NCBI GenBank assembly: GCA_043757265.1
Contig: JAYUQP010000022.1
Location: forward strand, 1 to 64,000
DNA: 64,000 bases
Direction of reading: 5' to 3'
Source of the DNA: JANPLN01 sp043757265
Lineage (GTDB): Bacteria > Bdellovibrionota > Bdellovibrionia > Bdellovibrionales > JAGQZY01
Each line of letters begins with the position of its first letter. Position 1 is the stretch's first letter. Below are positions 57,949 through 64,000 of the stretch, in pieces. Both the position numbers and the translations under genes were made by a program. Under the pieces are notes generated by a model. The model made no database searches and was not told the DNA's origin. It saw only the letters and a program-made list of their open reading frames with translations.

Positions 57949-59340
57949 TCAGACAAGCAAGACTTTCAATTTAGAACCTTTGATTTTAGAAGAACCTAAT
58001 TTCTTAAGTGCTTTTTCTACCTCAGAGGATTTGATCGCAACATAGCTAAACCGTTCATGGACTTCAATCTTACCCACGTCGGATCCCTCTAAGGCGTCAG
58101 GCTCTGACGTCAGTGTCCCCAAAATATCACCAGGGCGCAGTTTGTGGCTTTTACCACCTGAAATATGCAGCGTGCGATTCACTGATTTTTGCATTTCGGA
58201 AGAAAACGCCACATCGCCTTGCACTTCAAGCATGGGACGGATCATTTTGACGCCAGTTGTTTCTTCGATGTCAGCAACCATTGGGATCTCGTAGTCCGTG
58301 GCGATGGAGACTGCCGTGCCTTTTCGACCTGCGCGTCCCGTGCGACCAATGCGATGCACATAGATCTCGGTGCTTGATGGCATATCCATATTGATCACAA
58401 GCTCCAACGTATCGATATCCAGTCCGCGAGCTGCCACGTCGGTGGCCACAAGAACTCGTAAACTTCCATTTCGAAACAGCGTGGTTACTTTATCGCGATC
58501 AAACTGCTCAAGATCCCCATGTAGAACTCCGCAGCTCACCTTGTGCTTAGCCAATTGCTGTCCGATTTGCGCCACCGTTGTTTTCATCCGGCAGAAGATC
58601 AAAGTGCACTGCGAGGGGTGGTTTTTGAGAATTTGCAAAAGTGTTTGTTCTTTTTGCGGATTTTCGCTTGCATATAAATACTGTTCGATCTGCGGAGAGG
58701 TTTTTAGATTTGTCTCAATCGTAATTCGTTCGGCGTTTTTTTGATAGCGGTCCGATAAAACCTCCACACCTTCAGGAAAGGTCGCCGAAAAAAATACGGT
58801 TTGTCGATCCACAGGTAGCAGTTCGATAATGGCCGTGAGCTCGTCGGTGAAGCCTTCTTCCAACATGCGATCGGCTTCGTCCAATACGAATATTTTTAGC
58901 CGATCCACCTGAGCATTTCGCTCTTTGAGGTGCTCTAGAGTTCGACCAGGAGTTCCTACAATCAACTGCGCACCTCGCTCCAGAGCTTGAGTTTGTGGAG
59001 GGTAAGGTTGTCCACCCACGAGGGCCACGGTTTGCAGCCCCGGAAAGGCTTTTGAAAACTTCCGGCACTCCCGCAACACCTGATCGCTCAGCTCTCGCGT
59101 GGGGCAAAGAATTAGCGCCTGTGCGTGCATCTGGTTCACTTGGATTTTTTCAAGAATTGGAATTATAAATGCGGCAGTTTTTCCGCTTCCAGTTTGCGAC
59201 TGCCCCACAAGATCTTTTCCCGCAAGCAGCAGCGGCAAACTTGCAGCCTGAATGGGTGTCATTTCCGAAAAGCCCATTTCGGCAATCAGTTTTAGAAGGG
59301 CTGGTGACAGCGGGAGCGAATTAAAGTTTTTAAAGCTCAT
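57949..59340 (-). CDS. dbpA: ATP-dependent RNA helicase DbpA
   Basis: 463 residues. DEAD-box core motifs are all present: Q motif (GFSEMTPIQ), Walker A SQTGSGKT, PTRELSDQVLRE, GTPGRT, DEAD (VLDEADRML), SAT (FFSATFPEG), ATDVAARGLDI and HRIGRTGRAGRKG. The C-terminal 75 residues (GDILGTL.SEPDALEGSDVGKIEVHERFSYVAI) form the DbpA RNA-binding domain, which targets hairpin 92 of 23S rRNA during 50S ribosome assembly. It starts at an ATG and stands upstream of nothing related on the minus strand. Confidence 0.95.
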   Translation of the reverse strand: MSFKNFNSLPLSPALLKLIAEMGFSEMTPIQAASLPLLLAGKDLVGQSQTGSGKTAAFIIPILEKIQVNQMHAQALILCPTRELSDQVLRECRKFSKAFPGLQTVALVGGQPYPPQTQALERGAQLIVGTPGRTLEHLKERNAQVDRLKIFVLDEADRMLEEGFTDELTAIIELLPVDRQTVFFSATFPEGVEVLSDRYQKNAERITIETNLKTSPQIEQYLYASENPQKEQTLLQILKNHPSQCTLIFCRMKTTVAQIGQQLAKHKVSCGVLHGDLEQFDRDKVTTLFRNGSLRVLVATDVAARGLDIDTLELVINMDMPSSTEIYVHRIGRTGRAGRKGTAVSIATDYEIPMVADIEETTGVKMIRPMLEVQGDVAFSSEMQKSVNRTLHISGGKSHKLRPGDILGTLTSEPDALEGSDVGKIEVHERFSYVAIKSSEVEKALKKLGSSKIKGSKLKVLLV

Positions 59341-59382
59341 ATAATAAATCCTTAAATTAATCTTCGGCGAACAGTTAAGTCT

Positions 59383-60111
59383 TTAGGAGCACTTCATTTG
59401 TTCTCGACGGTACTGGCCCGTTTCGGACTTCGCATTCGATTCTATGATAAAGTGCAGTTGCCGTTCGACCATATACTCAAAGGCAGTCAAAAGTCGATCA
59501 TGAAGGCGGCTTTTTACATCAAAGCCCCGCGATTCGCCCACAAGCTCTATAGTGTGATGAATGGCCTCAATCGTTGAGTAGCATTGGGGATGGGGCTGTT
59601 TACGCACGCGGAAGTTGGAGGGTTTCGTTGGCGAAAAACAAACTCGCGGCAGATATTTTAGATTTTCACTTAGGCGCACCATCTTCCGCGCGGTTGCCCA
59701 AGTTCCATCCACCACAAACACACGCAACTTTTTGTTTTTTGGAAACATTTGTGCTTTCTGTTCTTCTTGCAACAGCGAAAAATTTTGCGACGTGGGCCCT
59801 GGGTATAACACAACGGAGTGATAATCTTTGTCGTCGATAAGCTTATTTACGATCGGGTCGTCGGAGTAGTTCTGGCCTTTGATCAAAAAAGAGTTTTGCA
59901 GCGTAAGGTGTGACATTCTCCCCGTAGCGATTCGCCGTTTCACTTCAATGGGATGGATAAGTACGACAAAACTAATACGCGGATCGAAGGTAGATATTTG
60001 CGCACAGTAACAACAAAAAACTGGCTGCGTGCAGGTTTCACATCGCTCACGGTGTTTGGGCTGCTGTAAAAGCAAGTTAGCCCGGTTTATTTTGTACTGC
60101 GCGAGATTCAT
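59383..60111 (-). CDS. DTW-domain tRNA-uridine aminocarboxypropyltransferase
   Basis: 242 residues from ATG 60111; a longer frame to 60330 crosses the 12-bp tandem repeat and is unlikely to be used. The N-terminal zinc-binding cysteines are ERCETCTQPVFCCYC. The DTW motif is VVDGTWATARKM, followed by RVRKQPHPQCYSTIEAIHHTIEL. DTW proteins (TapT/TuaA group) transfer the aminocarboxypropyl group of SAM to U47 (acp3U) of tRNA. It is 42 bp upstream of dbpA on the same strand, so both may be one transcript. Confidence 0.88.
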   Translation of the reverse strand: MNLAQYKINRANLLLQQPKHRERCETCTQPVFCCYCAQISTFDPRISFVVLIHPIEVKRRIATGRMSHLTLQNSFLIKGQNYSDDPIVNKLIDDKDYHSVVLYPGPTSQNFSLLQEEQKAQMFPKNKKLRVFVVDGTWATARKMVRLSENLKYLPRVCFSPTKPSNFRVRKQPHPQCYSTIEAIHHTIELVGESRGFDVKSRLHDRLLTAFEYMVERQLHFIIESNAKSETGQYRREQMKCS

Positions 60112-60210
60112 GACATCACCTTTTTTTCCAGCATAAGGGAAAATCACAAACTTCTCAATACAGCAAAAATTTAACTCTCTAAGACGATCATTGGTCAGGA
60201 CGTTGAATTG

Positions 60211-60246
60211 AGTCGGACAGTTAGTCGGATGGTTAGTCGGATGGTT
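60211..60246 (-). repeat. 12-bp tandem repeat, three copies
   Basis: AGTCGGACAGTT, AGTCGGATGGTT and AGTCGGATGGTT follow each other at 60211-60246, just beyond the 3' end of the cytochrome-like lipoprotein gene (60248) and upstream of the DTW gene. It is one of several 12-bp period repeats in the window. Confidence 0.85.
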
Positions 60247-60247
60247 A

Positions 60248-61453
60248 TTAGTACCGTGGACCCGTATTAGAACTTCCAGGCCGCTTCGGCGATGCGTTTT
60301 GTAACTGCGAAAGATCCTTGAATTTTGCAAGACTCGCTTTTACACGCTCTGCCATATCCGGAATAAGTTGTATATCGGGATGGGACGAAAGGGCCAAGTG
60401 CTCAAGTTGTGCATAGCACTTGATCGCCACGGGCGAATGCGGAGAGTTCTCGATACAAGTTTCTAAATAATGTTCTCCAAGTTTCCATACATCCACAGTC
60501 TTAAGCGCTTCGGCCGTGACTCCCGCAAAATACAAAGCCGACGAATATCCAGCCCCCTCTCGAGAACTTTCAAGCAACTCGTGCAAGATTCCGGATGCCC
60601 GTAAGTAAATCATAAATCCCGATTGATTTTGGGCATACTTTGGGGACCTTGCTTGGTCTAATAATCTTTTAACAAACTCTAATTTTTTCGGGCTCTTAAC
60701 GGATTGTTTATCTTCCATCTGCCAATCTTTTAGACTCGTAAGCCACGCCTTCATATCAACCATGAGATACGCTGGAAGGTTCTTCGCTGATAGAGCTAAG
60801 CTTACTAATTTTTGCGCCCGCGGAAGATCCTGTTGCACGCGGACCATCACTGCGAGATCTTTTTGAAGTGATAACATCCACATGTTGGGATCGGCTAAAA
60901 GTATAGAATCATTTTGGATAATTTTTTCTGTTTCTAAGTGAGCCGTTTCGTACTGACGATTGGCAAGGTAGTAAGTAATTTTTTGCGTGGAGTTGAGGTG
61001 CGAAAGGTTGCTTGCCCACGGCAAAGGAAAATTTTTGCTCCCACGGTCGGCACGGCTATGGCAACTGATGCAATAGTTACCAAGATGCGAAAGCGTATAA
61101 TGGGCCGGCCGCAGTTTAGCGCTATCCAGAGATTGACTCGCAGCTTTTAACTCGTTTGAAAACTCCTCTGCTGTAAATGCAATTATTGGATCGGCGTTTG
61201 GTGCGGTGGTGTCTTTGGTCATTTCAACGGAGGCCTTCATCATTTCGTTGGTTTTTTCGCGAATAAAGGAAAGGTTTTTGGGATCATAAAATTCTTTGGG
61301 ATCCGCTAAGATTGGAGTGAGCGCCGAATGATTCACCGATAACCGGTGCATGGTTTCGTACCAACTGGCACCTCCAGTGGCACTTTTTGACGAATTGTCC
61401 GTAGTGCATCCTAAGAAAAAACTGATTATGAGAGATAGACGTAAAACGCGCAT
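60248..61453 (-). CDS. Cytochrome-like lipoprotein
   Basis: 401 residues. The signal peptide (RLSLIISFFLGC) ends in lipobox FLGC. A heme c motif CISCHSRADRG lies near residue 131. Residues 150-370 are helical with TPR-like repeats (SAKNLPAYLMVDMKAWLTSLKD, EHYLETCIENSPHSPVAIKCYAQLEHL). The single heme and long helical tail suggest an electron-transfer or redox-sensing lipoprotein on the outer membrane. I recognise no exact family. It is the last exported gene upstream of the DTW/dbpA pair on the same strand. Confidence 0.75.
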   Translation of the reverse strand: MRVLRLSLIISFFLGCTTDNSSKSATGGASWYETMHRLSVNHSALTPILADPKEFYDPKNLSFIREKTNEMMKASVEMTKDTTAPNADPIIAFTAEEFSNELKAASQSLDSAKLRPAHYTLSHLGNYCISCHSRADRGSKNFPLPWASNLSHLNSTQKITYYLANRQYETAHLETEKIIQNDSILLADPNMWMLSLQKDLAVMVRVQQDLPRAQKLVSLALSAKNLPAYLMVDMKAWLTSLKDWQMEDKQSVKSPKKLEFVKRLLDQARSPKYAQNQSGFMIYLRASGILHELLESSREGAGYSSALYFAGVTAEALKTVDVWKLGEHYLETCIENSPHSPVAIKCYAQLEHLALSSHPDIQLIPDMAERVKASLAKFKDLSQLQNASPKRPGSSNTGPRY

Positions 61454-61639
61454 AGGACCCCTTTTGTGAATCTGCTTTCAACGTCTCTTTATATGCCATT
61501 TTTTTCGAAGTGCTATGAATAGTAATCCACATGGAGATTACTTATAGCGTTTTGACTGAATCTTTTACATCAGGTAACGAGGATCAAGAAATTCTAAATA
61601 CTTATTTACAAATTCGTTCGCTGTCGGCGCTGGCGAATC

Positions 61640-63310
61640 CTACGGCTGCACACATCGCCGCGCATTGGTCAGATATTGCATGGGTTGATCCAGAACTCGG
61701 TTATTGCAGTACACCTGATTGTTTGGCGCATCGGTCGATTCACGATGAAGGTAAATCAGCATTCGATCAGGACTGGTGTTGTTGAGCTCGCCAGTATTAT
61801 TGTCGAAAATATTAAAATTTCCCTGCCCCGGAGTTAAAACGATCTGCTTAAAACCCCGCACAGGAGTGTTTCGACCCATGTTGTTTTTAATAACCCAATA
61901 GTTGCCTTTGATATTGACCCACGACTCGGCAGAGTTTACTTGCGAGATACCACGCCCATCAAACTGATTGCCTTCGATAAGACCTCGCGACGTAAACTCT
62001 TTGATGTCGATGTGCTCAGCTGTGATTCCCGGTCCAAATTGATTATTTAAAATCTGATTGTAATCACTGGCGTCTTCGATGCCTTTGTTGAGAGAAGATC
62101 CGATGTAAACTCCCTCGCCAATACCTTCCGCACCCCGTTCAAGTCCGGTGTTGTAAAACCGGCTATTTTCGATCACGTTATGGTGACTCCACAGCATAAG
62201 ATGGAGAGCTTCGTGTCCCACATCGTGGACCACGAGGCGTTCGAAGCGGCTGAAGTTTGTCCCCTCGGCCATGAGACCTTTCATCCCTAGCGAAAAATCA
62301 ATTTGTGAAACACGAACGTACTGACTATTTTTTAAAGTTAAAATTCTTTTTCCAGAAGTCGCACCGGGACCTACGATTTTTGCAGCGCCATCACCACACA
62401 AGGTGATCATTTTTGTACTTGTGCCGCGCAGATTTTCGAACACCACCGAATCTAGAAGATAAGTTCCTGCAGCAAGGACAAATAAATCTCCAGCCACTGC
62501 ACGTGTTGGGAGCGCCCGTAAATCTGCAACATTCGAGATGACAATTTTTCGATCATGCGGGTAACGATCGCAACTTGAGGACGTGGGCGGAGGCGGAGGA
62601 GTTATCGGCGGTAGAGGCTGCTGCGGGAGGACCGTACAGGCTGCAAAAGAATGGGCCGTATTCCCACCGAGAACTCCGTTTGTGCAAGTGCGATTGCTGC
62701 TAACACAAGTAGCGCCAAAACTGACTGTGCCACTGGCATAGGCTACAACTGAGGAATTGTGCGCAACCGTTTGCCCATTGAATGTACAGGCAAGGGGTGC
62801 ATCTACGGAGCAGCTAGATCTGGTATAAGTGCCACTGAGAATTCCATCATTGCAACGTCTTTGCTCTTGCATGCAGACCTGCCCGTAGACCACTCGGCTC
62901 GAGAGATACGCACCCACAGTTGCATCATGTGCAATTGTTCTTGTGTTGAATAGACAGGAATTTTTACTTTCTGGAAGGGTGCTGCAGCTTGCGAAGCCAA
63001 AAGAGCCAGAGAGAACTCCACCAGAGCAGGTGCGAGTTTCTTTTTGCGCACAGCTAGCGGAAACGCTTACCTGGTACGCCTCGACCGATGCACCGTCTGC
63101 CAACACCGACCCATTGAATAAGCATTGCAGTACGGTTGGCTCCTTGATTACCGGCTCGGTAATGACAGGCATGCATGTTTCACCCTCGCAGCTGTTCTGG
63201 CTCTCTGAAGAACTTGTGAAAGTCTCATAGCCTTGACCGCAGTTTTGGAAGGGTAAAAAACAAACCAGAACTAAGATGATGATAAAGCTTTTTTTTCTGA
63301 TTCTACGCAT
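61640..63310 (-). CDS. Right-handed beta-helix lipoprotein with three Cys-rich repeats
   Basis: 556 residues. The signal peptide (SFIIILVLVCFLPFQNCG) ends in the lipobox FQNC. Residues 57-225 consist of three repeats of about 50 residues, each with a CLFNG/CTFNG start, a V/I-AxxASVxAY middle and a C-x(n)-RTC.GG.L.G end. A proline-rich linker (PQQPLPPITPPPPP) follows. Residues 250-540 look like a parallel beta-helix (LVVHDVGHEALHLMLWSHHNVIENSRFY, NQILNNQFGPGITAEHIDIKE), as in chondroitinase B-like polysaccharide lyases. It is a surface protein that could bind or cleave polysaccharide, but catalytic residues cannot be assigned. Confidence 0.8.
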   Translation of the reverse strand: MRRIRKKSFIIILVLVCFLPFQNCGQGYETFTSSSESQNSCEGETCMPVITEPVIKEPTVLQCLFNGSVLADGASVEAYQVSVSASCAQKETRTCSGGVLSGSFGFASCSTLPESKNSCLFNTRTIAHDATVGAYLSSRVVYGQVCMQEQRRCNDGILSGTYTRSSCSVDAPLACTFNGQTVAHNSSVVAYASGTVSFGATCVSSNRTCTNGVLGGNTAHSFAACTVLPQQPLPPITPPPPPTSSSCDRYPHDRKIVISNVADLRALPTRAVAGDLFVLAAGTYLLDSVVFENLRGTSTKMITLCGDGAAKIVGPGATSGKRILTLKNSQYVRVSQIDFSLGMKGLMAEGTNFSRFERLVVHDVGHEALHLMLWSHHNVIENSRFYNTGLERGAEGIGEGVYIGSSLNKGIEDASDYNQILNNQFGPGITAEHIDIKEFTSRGLIEGNQFDGRGISQVNSAESWVNIKGNYWVIKNNMGRNTPVRGFKQIVLTPGQGNFNIFDNNTGELNNTSPDRMLIYLHRESTDAPNNQVYCNNRVLDQPMQYLTNARRCVQP

Positions 63311-63445
63311 TGGACTTCCCCCTCAAATACCTATAACTTCTATTGAATCATATTTTCAGGTTTAAGAGCCGAAATTGTCGCGTTCTTTCTAATACTGAGA
63401 CGGACGAAAGTGTGGCTCAAAATCATACAAAAAAGGAATTGAATA

Positions 63446-64000
63446 ATGCAAATTTTAACCTCCCTCCTGTTTTTGGTTTGTCTATCTCATGCGCAATCGC
63501 AGCCATCTTCTAAGGCCGCTCATCAAGGTCACCACCACCATGATATGGCTTTTAAAAATGCAGAAAAGTGGACGAAAAATTTTGATCATCCATCGCGCGA
63601 CGAGTGGCAAAAACCTCAGGAGCTGATTAACGCGCTTAAGATTTCCGAAAGTGAAGTCGTTGGTGATCTCGGTGCGGGAACGGGTTACTTTAGTGTTCGT
63701 TTGGCAAAACAGTTTCCAAAAGCCACCGTCTACGCCATCGATAATGAAAAAGACATGACCGTTTTTTTGCGAAAACGCGCGGGTAAGGAAAAGCTAACAA
63801 ATCTTATCCCGGTGCTCTCGCAAAATGACGGTTTCACCGTCGAGAGTCCTTTAGATCTGCTTCTCATTGTCGACACCTATCATCATCTTCCCGACCGCGA
63901 AAAATATTTCCGAAATATTCTTTCGCAGCTAAAGCAGCAAGCAAGAATTGTCATCGTCGATTTTTTGCCCTCATCTCCCGTGGGACCGCCGATAAAATAT
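63446..64000 (+). CDS. Exported SAM-dependent methyltransferase (3' end outside window)
   Basis: 185 codons visible from ATG 63446, open to the window edge. A signal peptide (QILTSLLFLVCLSHAQS) is followed by a His-rich patch (HQGHHHHDM) and then a class I methyltransferase: SEVVGDLGAGTGYFSVRLA (motif I), VYAIDNEKDM, DLLLIVDTYHHLPDREKYF, and ARIVIVDFLP. An exported methyltransferase is unusual because SAM is cytoplasmic. Proteins with this layout (signal peptide, His-rich start, methyltransferase) occur in several Gram-negatives as unexplained family members. AAGGAATTGAATA is a plausible leader with ribosome binding site. Confidence 0.82.
   Translation, partial: MQILTSLLFLVCLSHAQSQPSSKAAHQGHHHHDMAFKNAEKWTKNFDHPSRDEWQKPQELINALKISESEVVGDLGAGTGYFSVRLAKQFPKATVYAIDNEKDMTVFLRKRAGKEKLTNLIPVLSQNDGFTVESPLDLLLIVDTYHHLPDREKYFRNILSQLKQQARIVIVDFLPSSPVGPPIKY

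Noticed and set aside
61531..61785. Plus-strand frame of 84 codons with ATG
   Set aside because: It overlaps the 3' end of the beta-helix gene on the opposite strand, and its composition is not protein-like.

Overview
The window looks like a chromosomal segment of a Bdellovibrio-like bacterium (Bdellovibrionota). The main reasons are several lipoproteins with the lipobox Phe-Gln-Asn-Cys or a close variant (37466, 38765, 56444, 61640), an oxyR/ahpC/ahpD locus, an HD-GYP protein beside recG, a GlnRS of the glnS type, and a large number of exported proteins of unknown function. This assignment is inference; no rRNA or classical marker operon lies in the window. Base composition is moderate, with visibly AT-richer stretches around 8.3-9.5 kb and 23.5-26.5 kb.

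Layout. 1-3.2 kb holds the 5' part of recG (minus), an HD-GYP protein and a small lipoprotein. 3.3-5.8 kb is a scrambled accessory patch: an intact tRNA-His, degenerate copies of its 3' end, short tandem repeats, a cobalamin riboswitch in front of an orphan secreted/membrane protein, and a C-terminal remnant of an alginate lyase. 5.8-8.1 kb has an APC amino-acid permease and an ATP-grasp enzyme. 8.3-26.5 kb is a dense, strand-alternating accessory cluster: a twitch-type radical SAM enzyme, exported helical proteins, an HTTM membrane protein, an arylsulfotransferase-like lipoprotein, a CRTAC1/ASPIC-UnbV protein, a methyltransferase, two fatty-acid desaturases, a redoxin/cytochrome/copper-monooxygenase fusion and three proteins with HxD...H dioxygenase motifs. 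Nearly every convergent gene pair there overlaps. It could encode oxidative tailoring of an unknown lipid or metabolite (inference).

26.5-34 kb returns to housekeeping (glnS with a cysteine-rich CWC protein, a DUF72 protein, an L,D-transpeptidase) and ends in a large Gly/Ser/Thr-repeat lipoprotein. 34.3-41.6 kb is one tightly packed operon-like run: a c-type heme protein, a Tat-exported DUF1501-like protein, a lipoprotein, a small cytochrome c, another lipoprotein, a purple-acid-phosphatase-like enzyme with a 12-bp tandem repeat inside its reading frame, and a DUF475/TerC-like membrane protein. 41.6-43.9 kb is the peroxide-stress locus: oxyR diverging from ahpC, with ahpD broken by a frameshift and an internal deletion.

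44-64 kb is mostly exported or signalling proteins: a cNMP-binding regulator, large secreted orphans (one with a full metzincin zinc signature), a periplasmic rhodanese, DUF1543, a 1346-residue protein with a signal peptide, two AAA+ modules and an M41-type peptidase module, an astacin-like lipoprotein protease, the RNA helicase dbpA, a DTW-domain tRNA-modifying enzyme, a cytochrome-like lipoprotein, a beta-helix lipoprotein and a methyltransferase with a signal peptide that runs off the end. The AAA-AAA-M41 protein and the 15-26 kb oxidative cluster are the strongest candidates for undescribed biology.
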